Positions 11,382-21,219 of a stretch of 64,000 bases of DNA are shown here, piece after piece (positions within the stretch are counted from its first letter, which is position 1; each line of letters begins with the position of its first letter). Both the position numbers and the translations under genes were made by a program. The DNA is from Triticum aestivum (taxonomy: Eukaryota > Streptophyta > Magnoliopsida > Poales > Poaceae): positions 352,767,114-352,831,113 of the forward strand of contig NC_057808.1 of NCBI RefSeq assembly GCF_018294505.1, written 5' to 3'. The notes beneath the pieces are model-generated. The model was not told the origin of the DNA. It searched no databases and saw only the letters and a program-made list of their open reading frames with translations.

Positions 11382-11490
11382 GCTTCGGTTCCTTAAGGCA
11401 CCTGCCTTTGGGCCTATGACAGGTGGGCCTAACAGGTGGCTGGCCCACCTGTCATAGACCCAAAGGTAGGTTCCTTTAAGGCACCGAAGC
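11382..11490. repeat. Imperfect inverted repeat / foldback element
   Basis: The left arm from GCTTCGGTTCCTTAAGG through GACAGGTGGGCC and the right arm from GGCCCACCTGTC through GCACCGAAGC are reverse complements over about 48 bases with few mismatches. The loop is about 12 bases. Weaker complementarity extends outward on both sides. It is probably a small non-autonomous DNA element or its remnant. Confidence 0.7.
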
Positions 11491-11563
11491 TCAGTCTCAT
11501 TATAACATGGCAAAAGAGATTTGAGTCACAATAATGGTGTCCAGCACAACACACCTCTCAAAT

Positions 11564-11619
11564 AAAACTAAGCACCCTGAAATTCTTTGACAAAACTAAG
11601 CACCCTGAAATTCTTTGAC
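11564..11619. repeat. 28-bp tandem duplication
   Basis: Two exact copies of a 28-bp unit starting AAAACTAAGCACCCTG. A related single block recurs near 11811-11840. Confidence 0.85.
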
Positions 11620-11896
11620 AACTAAACTGCTGGCTATATAATGTTGGCCATATATATTGTACATATATGATGTGAATAAACGAGTGGTAGTACTATACCA
11701 ACTAAAAGATGAACTGTATGAAATACTAGTATGTACATACTGAAGAGTTAAAGTAACGAGAAGGAACATAACATAGTTCTGCTGGGGGCTCAGTACAACA
11801 CACCCTCAAATAAAACTAAGCACACCTGAAATTAAACTAAGCAACTAATCAGGTAGACACTGCATTAGAACCACCATGAGCAACGACACTGCCACC

Positions 11897-12614
11897 TTAT
11901 TCGGACTCCTCGTCCACGTGCTCGACTTTGTCCTTGTCCCTCTTCCTCTTGGCTGATACTTCTTTGCTTGAACAGCACACTTGGCTCTTGCTCTTCATCC
12001 AACCCTTGTAGATATTGAAACAAAGGTAGGCATCCATTGCAGCGTAGTGGATGTGGTCTATATCTAGCACATTCCACTGCCATGCACGACGAAACTTGGG
12101 TGGAGGTTTCTTCAGTTTACCGTACGAAGGATGAACCATGGCTCCTGCTAGGGTCAGCATTGAAGGTTGATCATGGGAGGGCACCAGCCCATTCTTCTGG
12201 AGGTCGAAGGGGTTGCCAACAACAAGGCCTATCAAACCCAGGACTGTTCTGTCGTTCGTAAAGTCTACAGTAACGAATTTGACTAGGCCGCCCTTGAGGA
12301 AGTTCTTAAATTCCTCGCACTCAACGTCGCATGGCATATGTGGTAGACCAAGCATAAGTCATGCATGCAAACCTGGATCACGGCGGGCTTCATCTTCTCT
12401 TCCTCCTTTAGATTCTTCTTTTTGTCCAGGGTTGTGGTGTACGCAACATCTAGCCCAGCGACCCATCATCATTTGAGTTTTCGAACATGCGTCTGAAGCG
12501 AGCAACGCATCCTTTCACCGTCGTGGAAGCACGGGTGTAGATGATGTCGAACTCATCGCCGGTGATGGTTCTAACCTTGTTCTCACCACCGATCATGGAG
12601 ATTTGGGACGCCAT
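11897..12614 (-). pseudogene. WRN-like 3'-5' exonuclease pseudogene
   Basis: The reading starts at ATG 12614 and ends at the stop at 11897, about 239 codons, close to full length for the plant Werner-syndrome-like exonuclease family (DnaQ-like, DEDDy type, single-strand DNA/RNA trimming). Visible pieces are an Exo I region (AGLDVAYT), an Exo II region with FTNDRTVLG, and Exo III HYAAMDAYLCFNIY with the Tyr and Asp in place; the tail is basic (KRKRDKDK). Two single-base frameshifts, near 12463-12472 and near 12327-12332, break the frame. In addition, the Exo I Asp-x-Glu has Ala instead of Glu. The copy is therefore almost certainly inactive. No introns are seen, so retroposition or an intronless family are both possible. 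Confidence 0.72.
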
Positions 12615-12929
12615 GGATTTGGGAGGAGGGTTAGGATTAGTGGAACTGCCGTAATGTCAAAGGACGAGACGACTAGGAGCGAACTGTCGTAATGTTAAAG
12701 GACATCCGGGGACGAGTAGGAGCGAACTGCCAGCGTTTTTTGATTGAAAAAATGCTGAGTGGGACGTGCGAATGGTAGGGTAGTGGCTTGCCTGGTGGAT
12801 AAATGGATTCATGCACAGTAGTATGGGGCCCCAATTAGATGTCATGTCTACTCGACGCCCAATTAAATGGCTTTCGATGTCATGTCAAGCGTCGGGAAAA
12901 TTACAGGTGATATGAAGCTTTCCATTCTC

Positions 12930-13102
12930 CCATGATACGGGCTTCCGAGAGCCCTTGGATCTGAGATCGAACGGTTGCATGGCGTGATTCTAGACCTATG
13001 GGTGAATATCCTATCCTGGAGGGTTATTCTGCAAATTTTTCAGCAACTTAGCATGCGACCGTTTGCTCTCAGATCCAAGGGCTGCCAGCAGCCCGTATCA
13101 TG
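12930..13102. mobile_element. MITE-like element with ~50-bp terminal inverted repeats
   Basis: The left end CCATGATACGGGCT... and the right end ...AGCCCGTATCATGG are reverse complements for about 50 bases, including the block GCCCTTGGATCTGAGA. The spacer is about 65 bp. A clear TSD was not found. Length and structure fit a MITE, possibly Mutator- or hAT-derived; the superfamily is not assigned. Confidence 0.75.
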
Positions 13103-13210
13103 GTCGCGCCTACCACGACCGTCGCCTCGCTCGCGCGGTTGCGCCCTTGGAGATTTAACACGGTGCGTTAGGCTATCTGATGTTGGCATGTCATACATAG
13201 TCATCACTTA

Positions 13211-14410
13211 GTCAGTCATACAACAAGGTTGGCTATAAGAGTATTTTTTACTTCTCTCTATCTCTTTCTTCGTAGTATTTATTGCATTTGCCAAGGAGTG
13301 GCCTCTTCCAATGAAATGGTGCTTAGATGAGGTGCTAAGGGCATTAAATGGCTTAGCAACTCAAGTCCCCAATGCATAGGTGCTTAGTTTTTTGTTACTA
13401 ATTTTTCTTCATTTAATTAGCTATAGACTCAAAAATTGTCTTTTCACCTAGGTACACGCGCTTAGCACCGTTTCTTCCTGGGGTCACCAAACTAGTCTCT
13501 CTCTTCTAATTAACTTGCCACATCAGACTTTATGCCTATGTGGCAGGCTTAGCACCTGTACGAGCAAGTACAATAGTGGGCTATAAGCCCGCTTACACGG
13601 CTTTTTGCATATGTGGAGAAAAGAGGCAAGGAAAAAGTGGAGGAGTGGGCTCTCATGCAAGAGCCAGCCTCTACTAGTGGAGCATTGGGAGAGGCACCTG
13701 TATACCATGGAGGTGGTCAGGAATCGGGAGACTCATGCCAGTTGTAGCGCCGCAGTTAAAATGATAATGGCAAGTCAAATCATGGGGCCCCACCTGTCCA
13801 GCAGTAACTCGTTGTCAAATCACACAGCCCTACTTTTGCAGCAGCCTACTCCCTCATCTTCTCACGTCTCTGTCGAACTGACTAGGCGGAACTGCCCCGC
13901 CTACCGCGCGGGAAAAGCCCCGCCCTTGAATTTTAAATAGTACTCCATGGATTGCGCCATGGAGCAGAGCCTCAAGAAAACGGCGGTACACATGTACGGA
14001 GTATACAGCACGCTCGTCGCGTTCGCGTCGCACCCCAGACGGTCGGTCGGTCCGGCACGCCGCTCTCTGAAATGAACGCGCGTCACATTGCGTTTGCACA
14101 CACATGTGGGACCGCAATTGAGAACCGACCATAGGCACACTCCCCGGCCCCGCAAGTCGAGTGAGTTAATAGAAGAGAGAGACGAGCGATAGTACTAGAG
14201 AAGTGTTGTACAGACATTGGTGCCTGGACGATCCCTGCATGACACAAAAGATCAGTTCGTCCATGCATGTGACCAGACTTCAGTAGACACGCCTGGATTG
14301 GCTATCATCTACATATCGTGCAGGGTTGCAGGCTGTGTTGTACAGGGCTATAGTTCTGATGAGAAATCTAAAAAAAGGTTTCTTGTCATCTCGCAATATT
14401 AGGAGTCATG
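13211..14410. other. Intergenic stretch with probable MITE debris
   Basis: 13310-13560 carries internal inverted blocks around GGTGCTTAGATGAGGTGCTAAG and GGCTTAGCACCTG. 13565-13600 (CAAGTACAATAGTGGGCTATAAG) looks like the end of a Harbinger-like MITE known from grasses. 13780-13975 is the second copy of the block at 10660-10830. No coding frame is supported. Confidence 0.4.
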
Positions 14411-14776
14411 TGCTTCGGATCACTTCGAGGGTTAAACAGCGACAACTGAGTTCCTCCAAGGCACTGGTCATTGGGGGCACATGCACGAAGACTACTCGGC
14501 TGCCATCTAGGTCAAGCCGGCTATGTTAATTAGGACATCTATCGTTGGACCCCTTTTCTATGAGTTTATCTTTAATTTGAGCTTTGATCCTCATCTAGTT
14601 TGTCCGTCAAGATTCATGTTGTCTCCTTTGGTCAGTGAGGTTATGGTTTCTTGTCATGTGGCATTTTTTCGTGTTATATGTTATAATCCGGTGCTTCAGA
14701 TCAAAATGACGACAACTGTGCCTCCGGGGCACGTGCATGAAGACTTCTTGAGAGTCATTAACGAGGTCAAGCCGGC
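14411..14776. repeat. Degenerate direct duplication (14411-14522 and 14691-14776)
   Basis: Both segments run GTGCTTC(G/A)GATCA ... CGACAACTG ... GTGCATGAAGACT-like ... GGTCAAGCCGGCT, about 280 bp apart and in the same orientation. Confidence 0.6.
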
Positions 14777-15166
14777 TCCAGTAGACAAAAGAAAACTAGT
14801 ACTCCACTATATAGGCAGGAGCCTTCGCGCTTGCTTCCTAGTGTTGCTCTCTTCACACTGTCTCGTCTTCTCCAGATCTAAACACGACAACGGTGGCCAC
14901 TCTCTCTCTCTCTGCTCACCGCTGGTCACAGATCCAGTCGGATCCTCTCCGCCGGGGAAGGTGAGAAGGTCCAACATTCACGCGGTCGTCCTCGGCGACG
15001 GCTCTTACCCACTGCCGGCGCGTCCCGATCAGCTTGCCTTGCTGTTCTCTCCCAAGCACCGCTGGCTAGGGAGGGCCTCCGACCCCTTCTTCCTTGCTGC
15101 CGTAGTATGGGCAGATTCAGCCTCCCGCCGCCCACCTAGCGACATCCCGGCGACCCCTCAGGTATA
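14777..15166 (+). promoter_or_regulatory. Possible promoter and first exon of an unidentified transcript
   Basis: A TATA-like CTATATAGG (14808-14816) is followed 25-60 bases later by a C/T-rich leader with a (CT)n run (14898-14911), a GC-rich stretch, and a candidate splice donor CAG|GTATAA at 15161-15166. A frame is open across the region but has no recognisable protein, and no matching coding exon was found downstream. The transcript could be non-coding or the remains of a gene 5' end. Confidence 0.3.
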
Positions 15167-17470
15167 ACTTCCTTTGAAACCAGATTTGCTCTACTTCCCG
15201 AGCTCCTGACGTCGCTGCATTTGTATCTTTTACTATTTATCAGGCCCCCTCGTAGATAGGATCGATCGGCTGTTCGAAAGCCACCTAATATTTTTACTGT
15301 TAATAGGTAAAACTAGTTCATGCACTCGAATCTAGTACTACTTAGTTCAAACAAGGAAGAAAGGGGGTGGGTGGGGTGGGGAGATTTGTTACCTGAATCT
15401 AGGACTTGGTCGAAAGAGGAAATAATGGGGCGAAAAGTAGTAGAGACTGGCTATCCAACTGGTCTCTTGGTCTAATAGGGAAATAAAGGGAAACGCGGTA
15501 CAAACTCTATATAAACCTGATCTATTGGTTGAAAAAGGAAAGAAAGTGGGGACTGGGGGACAGGTCAACAGAGTAAGTCCAGCACTAGATTTGCTAGCCT
15601 CACAAAGTATAAGGTGGCTACACCGAACAAAAATGGGACCAACCCAGATATCCTGTTCTGATGTTTGTTGCCCCAAGCCACTCTTATGTAATGCCACTGG
15701 TAAAATGTAGAAGTCGCACTGTTAAAGGTAAGGACATGTTAAACCAATGTTGTTTTCAATGTAATGCCTCCAGTAATATGAATCAGTGGCACTTTTTTTC
15801 ATGTCCTGCTAAATTTCCCATTAAGATAAGTTGCTTCTTTTTGTTACAAATGCAACTGTCCTGGTCCGCCTACTCTCCCGTGCCCAAATACCAACTCTGT
15901 AGCAGCTGTTAATGTAATGTTGCTGGTAAAATGAAGCAATGGCACCATTAAAGTAATGTCATATTTAACGGTTGTCATAGTTAATCCCAATGCCCACACT
16001 AATATCTAGCAATACTGCTGCCTTAGAAATTGCTACTGTCCTTGTAGGATTGCCATTCAGATAAGGAACATGCTTCTTTCCATTTGATGTATGTTTCATC
16101 ACTTGTTAGTCACCCTCCTTTCCAGCTTTTTTGTGCAAACAGAGATATACATTTCACGCTTGATCTTAGTTGAACTGCACAAATGATATCCAAATTAATG
16201 TAGTGGCACTATTAATTTGAGGCAATGTTTTGGCACCGCTAGTGCCACTGATTTTTTTTAATATCAAAAGAGTGGGTTTCCTCTGATTTCATTAAAGAAA
16301 CCCAACCATAGAGAATCATTATCCGACAACATCTCAGTGTAAACGGGCAGTTATGCAACTACTGCTAGAACGGACTAAGTACTAGCAGGAGACAAGTTCG
16401 CCACATAAGCTAGGCAGGTAGGGGGGCACAACACCAGCTCGACCAAGTTTGGATTACAACCCAAATGCTACCACAGAAACATCATGGGGGAAGATAGGGA
16501 CTGAAAGAGCCAGCTTCAGCATCGCAGTCTAAGCACCCCCGACCTCCATCCTTGCGACGCAAGGTACACCTCATTTGCCACCTGCTCGACCCTAGTGCCA
16601 CTGATAAAATGAAGTAATAATACAGTTAAAATAGAGCGAGTGTCCTCTCTATCATTTCATTTCCAATGTAGATACAGAAAGTGCTTCTCTTTGTTAGTAT
16701 ATGTTTCATCAACTAGTCCCATTGTTAATGTTTAAGCGTTTCTGCAAACTGGGGTGCTTAATTTTAGTTGATCTACACAAAAATAGAGATTGGAATGTCT
16801 CAAGGCCCCTCCTTGTACTACCGCTGTACACTGATGTTCATCACTGGTAGAAGGTGTATCGGGGAGACTTGGGCCGATTTCCAGTATGAGGCGTACTGTA
16901 TGAGGCGTCGCAGGGCCCAACTTGCCCTTGCAGCATGGCATACTATGATACTATCGCAATATTTTCTTCTATTTATTAGTGTATGTTTCATCAACTAGTG
17001 CCACTATAATGTAATCACCCTTTTTCATTATCTGTGCAAACAGGGTTATTCGGCTGCATTTTGGTGGAACTGCACAAATGTACGGATGGAACCGGCATAT
17101 ATGCAGAGTGCGAGGTGTGCCAAGTAAAAATTGCCGACACCAACCATGCTCCACGCACGCATTGGCATCCACCACTACCAGTGGGATTTGTGGCGCTCTC
17201 TGTGGACGGATCTTTCTCGGCAGCAAATCCTCTAACCAAATACTAGTAGCTTATATTGGCAGTTTTCTAGGGAGTACTCTTTTTTGAAAGAAGCACCAAT
17301 CTATTTTTCTTTATTTGTACACAGTGTCACAACTTTGACCCAAAGGTCTAGAGCTATTTTAGGGTCATTGGCGTAGTACTCGGAGACTGATTGTAAGCAT
17401 GATTTTTATTAGCTGTCACACTGATTGTAAGCATGAGCAGATGGAAGATTAGGTTAGTGCGAAGCTTACC
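15167..17470. repeat. Degenerate tandem array (about four units, 15690-17090)
   Basis: Recurring blocks in the same order are CCACTGGTAAAATG (15690, 15922, 16598), TGTATGTTTCATCA (16087, 16699, 16980), TGTGCAAACAG (16131, 17032) and GTTGAACTGCACAAATG-like (16168, 16753, 17065). Units are roughly 230-350 bp and strongly diverged. One is interrupted by a LINE-like insertion. No protein frame is shared among units. The flanks 15167-15689 and 17091-17470 hold no supported gene. Confidence 0.55.
16253..16591 (-). mobile_element. 5'-truncated LINE-like retroposon
   Basis: The 339-bp insertion is flanked by an exact 14-bp direct repeat CTAGTGCCACTGAT (16239-16252 and 16592-16605). On the minus strand it ends in a run of A preceded by a GAAATCAGAGGAAACCCACTC-type 3' end, as in grass L1-type LINEs. 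Long TSD, oligo(A) tail and short length point to a 5'-truncated LINE or a LINE-mobilised sequence. No RT coding remains. Confidence 0.72.
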
Positions 17471-17959
17471 TTAAACCCTACCGCCGCCGTTGAAACAAGG
17501 AGAGCGTCGAGGGAACCGTGGAGAACAGCGGGGAAGAGACATCGCGCCATCCGGCCTCCTCTTGTGGTGGGAGAACAAATACTCCTGTGGCTCTGGCTGG
17601 CTCTGCACCCTCATCAACGGCACACCGTACTCCATCGATTCGTTATCCTCTGGGTGCTCGACCTTCAACATGTACGCCCACCACCTCCGCCTGACTTTTG
17701 CCTTGGGAGAATCTGTCTGCTCCATCGCCCAGAGGAGATACTCGATGAACTCGAAGGACTGCGGCGTGACTGCCGCCGAGGAGTCCATCGCCGCCCTCGT
17801 CACCGCCGTCTCGCTCTTTCGCATACATTGCCACATGGCCCTCACCGTCCTTGAAATCTCCCACTCATTGTCAAACCAAGTAAGGATCTCCTTCAACCTG
17901 GCTAACTTTGCCTGGTCGCCACCGGTGATCTGCCTAATTCGCTGTTGCATCCTCTCCAT
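17471..17959 (-). CDS. Uncharacterised protein, divergent paralog A
   Basis: 162 residues from ATG 17959 to the stop at 17471. It is homologous to the protein encoded in the opposite direction at 18805-19281. Shared positions include GD..KLAR near residues 14-21, EYLLWAMEQTDS near 73-84, RWW.Y near 91-95, EHP near 101-103 and MRV.(S/C)Q.EP near 115-123. The C-terminus is basic and Pro/Arg-rich (HHKRRPDG). No signal peptide, membrane segment or known domain is recognised. The start is chosen because both paralogs align from this Met. A GGTAAGC donor-like site follows the stop (17465-17471 region), so a 3' UTR intron is possible. The 5' side faces a minisatellite of 36-bp units. Confidence 0.6.
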   Translation of the reverse strand: MERMQQRIRQITGGDQAKLARLKEILTWFDNEWEISRTVRAMWQCMRKSETAVTRAAMDSSAAVTPQSFEFIEYLLWAMEQTDSPKAKVRRRWWAYMLKVEHPEDNESMEYGVPLMRVQSQPEPQEYLFSHHKRRPDGAMSLPRCSPRFPRRSPCFNGGGRV

Positions 17960-18000
17960 AGATGTCCTTCTGAGTGGTCCGGTGCTAGCTTTGGAAGATG

Positions 18001-18256
18001 GGAGGAGAGACGGTGGTCTTGCAATAGAGAAGAGGGAGAGGCGAGACGGTGGTTTTGGAATGGAGGTGATGGAGAGGAGAGGGGTGGTTTTGCAATGGAG
18101 AAGAGGGAGAGGCGAGACGGTGGTTTTGGAATGGAGATGATGGAGAGGAGAGGAGGTGGTTTTGCGATGGCGAAGAGGGAGAGGCGAGACGTTGGTTTTG
18201 GAATGGAGATGATGGATAGGAGAGGAGGTGGTTTTGCAATGGAGAAGAGGGAGAGG
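18001..18256. repeat. 36-bp minisatellite upstream of paralog A
   Basis: About seven units of about 36 bp alternate between two versions (GGTGGTTTTGCAATGGAGAA... and GGTGGTTTTGGAATGGAGAT...), forming a 72-bp higher-order dimer. All are purine-rich on the plus strand. The frame it opens on the plus strand is an artefact of its length being divisible by three. Confidence 0.9.
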
Positions 18257-18573
18257 AGCGTGCGGCAGCGATTTAGGATTGGACGAGAGGGCCAGCGCGC
18301 TGTGACTGGATGAATATCAAAATCAATTTACCCTTCAATTAAGAAAGTGACCCCACATTAACTAGTCTCCCTTTTATTCTGGGTCATAATTGACCATGAT
18401 TTTCACAAATAAATATATTTTATACATTGCAAAAATAATATAATTTGAAAGTACATTCAGATATGAACCAAACGATACAATTTTTGGTGACATGCATTCA
18501 CATTTTGCTTGTCAAATACAGTACGTGGTCAAACTTTGACCCAAAATACGCAAAACAAAAAAATACTTCCAAG
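18257..18573. other. Spacer between the two mirrored minisatellites
   Basis: AT-rich sequence with no gene. It includes the TE-like blocks GTCAAACTTTGACC (18529-18542) and ATTGACCATGATTTTCAC, which look like a decayed Stowaway/Mariner-type MITE, but no ends could be matched. Confidence 0.4.
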
Positions 18574-18772
18574 ACCAGTGCCGCTCCTCTCCTCTTAAAC
18601 CACCGCCGCTCCTCTCCTGTTCCAATCTAAATCCAGCACCGCTCCGCTCCTCTTCCATTTCAAAACCACCGCGCCTCCTCTCCTATTCCAATTCAAAACC
18701 AGCGTCGCTCCTCTCCCGTTCTAATCCAAAACCAGCGCTGCTCCTCTCCTCTTCCATTCAAAAACCACCGCT
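18574..18772. repeat. Mirrored minisatellite upstream of paralog B
   Basis: About five to six degenerate units around AAAACCAGCG(C/T)CGCTCCTCTCC, pyrimidine-rich on the plus strand, i.e. the inverse of the array at 18001-18256 (both share the CTCCTCTCC and AAAACCACCG cores). It ends six bases before the in-frame upstream part of paralog B. Confidence 0.8.
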
Positions 18773-18804
18773 GGCGGGTGAAGGTGTTGTGGAGAAGTAG
18801 ATCG

Positions 18805-19281
18805 ATGGAGCAGTACAACCGATACGTGAGGATCGCAGACGGCGACCCTGTGAAGCTAGCTAGGATGTTGGAGATACAGTCTTTATTTCACAACAAGGAC
18901 CAACTAGCGGCGACGGCGACATCCATGGCCAAATATCTGCAAAAGAGCAAAAAGGCAGCGATACTCCCGAAGGGAGTCACGCGGGAGTACATAGAGCTGC
19001 TCCTCTGGGCCATGGAGCAAACAGATTCATCGAATCCGATCATGATGGAGCGGTGGTGGGAGTATCGATCCCAGATGGAGCATCCACCAGAGATTGAAGG
19101 ATCGAGCATCTACATGGGGCCGTTCATGAGGGTGCCATGCCAGAGCGAGCCGGTGGAGTCTTCCCCGACCGAACCCAACTGCAAGAGGAGAAAAGCAGTT
19201 GGCCCGACGACGCTTCCCCGCCATCCTCTCCCTCGCCGTTCACATCGTCTCACGAGGCGGCTGTCTGCCGCCGAGGAATAG
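18805..19281 (+). CDS. Uncharacterised protein, divergent paralog B
   Basis: 158 residues from ATG 18805 (start MEQYNRYVRIADGD) to TAG 19279-19281; the frame is also open back to 18778. It aligns with paralog A on the other strand from the first Met to the C-terminal basic region. Shared landmarks are KLAR near residue 17, ELLLWAMEQTDSS near 67-79, RWWEYRSQMEHP near 86-97 and MRVPCQSEP near 112-120. A possible nuclear signal NCKRRKAVG follows. The central region lacks about six residues found in A. Family unknown to me. The intact frame in both copies despite clear divergence argues for past selection, but expression is untested. Confidence 0.62.
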   Translation: MEQYNRYVRIADGDPVKLARMLEIQSLFHNKDQLAATATSMAKYLQKSKKAAILPKGVTREYIELLLWAMEQTDSSNPIMMERWWEYRSQMEHPPEIEGSSIYMGPFMRVPCQSEPVESSPTEPNCKRRKAVGPTTLPRHPLPRRSHRLTRRLSAAEE

Positions 19282-19937
19282 GAGGGGACTGCCCCCAACC
19301 CAATAGTCGAGCAGGTTGTGAATTGTCAGGAGGAGCTTAGGGTTGTCAGTATTTGCAGGTTGTGAATTGTGTGTTGTGTTGTGTATTATGAGAGTACTTT
19401 CAGATATGAATGTCTTTTGAATTTCAGATTTGCAGTATTGAGCATATGAAGTATTTTATGAATTCTAGAGATCTATTTTTAGCACTTAAAAAAATGTAGT
19501 TTCATAGGAGTATAAAAGTGCAGACAATGTGATTCTCAAAGAAGAAACTGCAAGTTTCTATTTCAGATAAGAAACTGCAAGTTCAGTTTCAGATAAGAAA
19601 CTGCAACTTTCAGAGGCAGAGCATTTATATTAACACGGCCTTTTCAAACAGGGATAACATCATGTTGGAAGTTTTATTCATGGTCGAAAATGGAACTACC
19701 AGCCAGTTAACATCATGCTCATCAACATTCATGCATAGCACATCTTCATATGATGCACAATCAAAAAGATATGCTATTTTCAAAATGCCCACACAATGTC
19801 GAGTGTGCGAAAAACAGAGAAAACGAGGGACGAAGTTTTGGCAAGTGTTGGATGTGGTGTGCGTAGATGACAATGGGGACCCACATGTCAATAATGGCAG
19901 AGGCAAAAAAATTGGAGATATTTTCCCCGCATCAGGT
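19282..19937. other. Intergenic stretch, no gene
   Basis: Contains three direct repeats of about 29 bp around CAGATAAGAAACTGCAAGTTT (19537-19615). A plus-strand frame at 19662-19988 runs into the SINE-like promoter and has no recognisable protein. Confidence 0.5.
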
Positions 19938-19992
19938 GGAATCGAACCCGGGCGGAGCAGTTGTCGGGTAGTGTCACTTGGCCACTAGGCTA
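19938..19992 (-). mobile_element. tRNA-derived SINE-like Pol III promoter
   Basis: The minus strand carries an A box TAGCCTAGTGG (within 19979-19992) and, about 31 bases downstream, a perfect B box GGTTCGATTCC (19938-19948). This is tRNA-like spacing and sequence. No full cloverleaf with an anticodon stem could be drawn, so a tRNA-derived SINE or tRNA relic is more likely than a tRNA gene. The 3' end of the element was not delimited. Confidence 0.5.
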
Positions 19993-20328
19993 GTTCAGTA
20001 CTTTCGTTACAAAGAAGGCACTGCCTCAGGTGGTCCGATCTCCTCCTGCGCCTTTGTGCGCTCGTCGCGGCGCCGTTGTCTGCCGTTGTGAACATGCTGA
20101 ACAAACGAGAGGAATCTGGAGAGGACTATACGTGGAGAGGCGGACAGTCGGGACCCACCAGGTCTATGGCCATACGCAAGCAAGTGCCTCATTAAAAAAG
20201 TACTTCCTCCTAATGCTATACTGATGTTGGAGCCCATGGGTTTGTCAACATAGTTACTTTTTTTAGGTGCTTCAACGTAGTTAATAAAGGAGATAAATTC
20301 ACAATGAAGCCGGGGAGCTGGCAGGTAC

Positions 20329-20439
20329 TCCCTCCGTCCGGAAATACTTGTCCTAGAAATGGTTGTATCAAGACTTATTTTAGTTATAGATACATCCATT
20401 TTATTCATTTCTAGGACAAGTATTTCCGGACGGAGGGCG
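20329..20439. mobile_element. Stowaway MITE (Tc1/Mariner)
   Basis: 111 bp, TIRs CTCCCTCCGTCCGGAAATAC and its inverse (terminal bases GGAGGGCG slightly decayed), flanked by TA at 20327-20328 and 20440-20441. Typical wheat Stowaway; nearly the whole element folds back. Confidence 0.95.
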
Positions 20440-20441
20440 TA

Positions 20442-21219
20442 TCATTTATTATCACTGGGGCAGCAAGTATCAGCTGGGTTGTGGGCTGCCCCGTTTAGGC
20501 TTTCTTTTTTAACATGCGCAGCCCACGACATGCCAGTTTTTATTTTTCTTGAGGGCCGTCATGTATCGACCGGCCTATGGACCTCCCATCCGAGGTTTTT
20601 TTTCCTGAAACATCGGCAACACAACTTATGTGTTTTTTTGAAGAAAAGCAGAGGTTTGTTCTATTTTTCTATATAAGAATAGGAACGCCTGGTCCAACTT
20701 ATGTTTCCCTTCTAACTATATTATATATATTTCAATTATTGTATATGTTATTATATATTATTGTTATTGTCATCATATATTCAACAGATACTTACATATG
20801 TAAGAAAACAATATCCCACATCTTATTAACTTATAAAAATAATTTCTTAACAATAAAATCCTAGATTTTTTTAGCAACGAAAATCCTGGTGATTGTGTAC
20901 AAAAGCGTGGTAAGATTTAAGTACCAATGTAATAATAAATCACTTATTACTTAAATATATTTATAACAAAATGCTTAGCCCCTATTTATTTTTTGATAAC
21001 ATTGTTGCGCCCAACCCAACATTACAATTAGAATCAGCCCAGCAAAATCGTATATTTCGAGAAAGTGCAAATGGCCTGTAATTTTTTAGGAAAAAAAATA
21101 AATGGGTCGCATGGACGCTACATTATCTGTTCACCCAGCCCTGCAAATGGACTGTAATTCTAAAAAAAGAGATCAAACTGACTGTAAATTCTGAAAATAT
21201 GGGTTGAATATGTGCCACA
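20442..21219. other. AT-rich intergenic stretch, no gene
   Basis: No coding frame or delimited element. 21060-21200 repeats the phrase AATGG(C/A)CTGTAATT, hinting at decayed DNA-transposon sequence. Confidence 0.5.

Noticed and set aside
14523..15167. 214-residue plus-strand frame as a protein gene
   Set aside because: Spans a duplicated segment, a TATA-like box and a CT-rich leader; no recognisable domain. Kept only as a possible promoter/first exon.
17945..18313. Open frame with repeated ERRDGGFGMEMMERRG-like units
   Set aside because: Produced by the 36-bp minisatellite, whose unit length is divisible by three; the inverse array on the other side has no matching frame.
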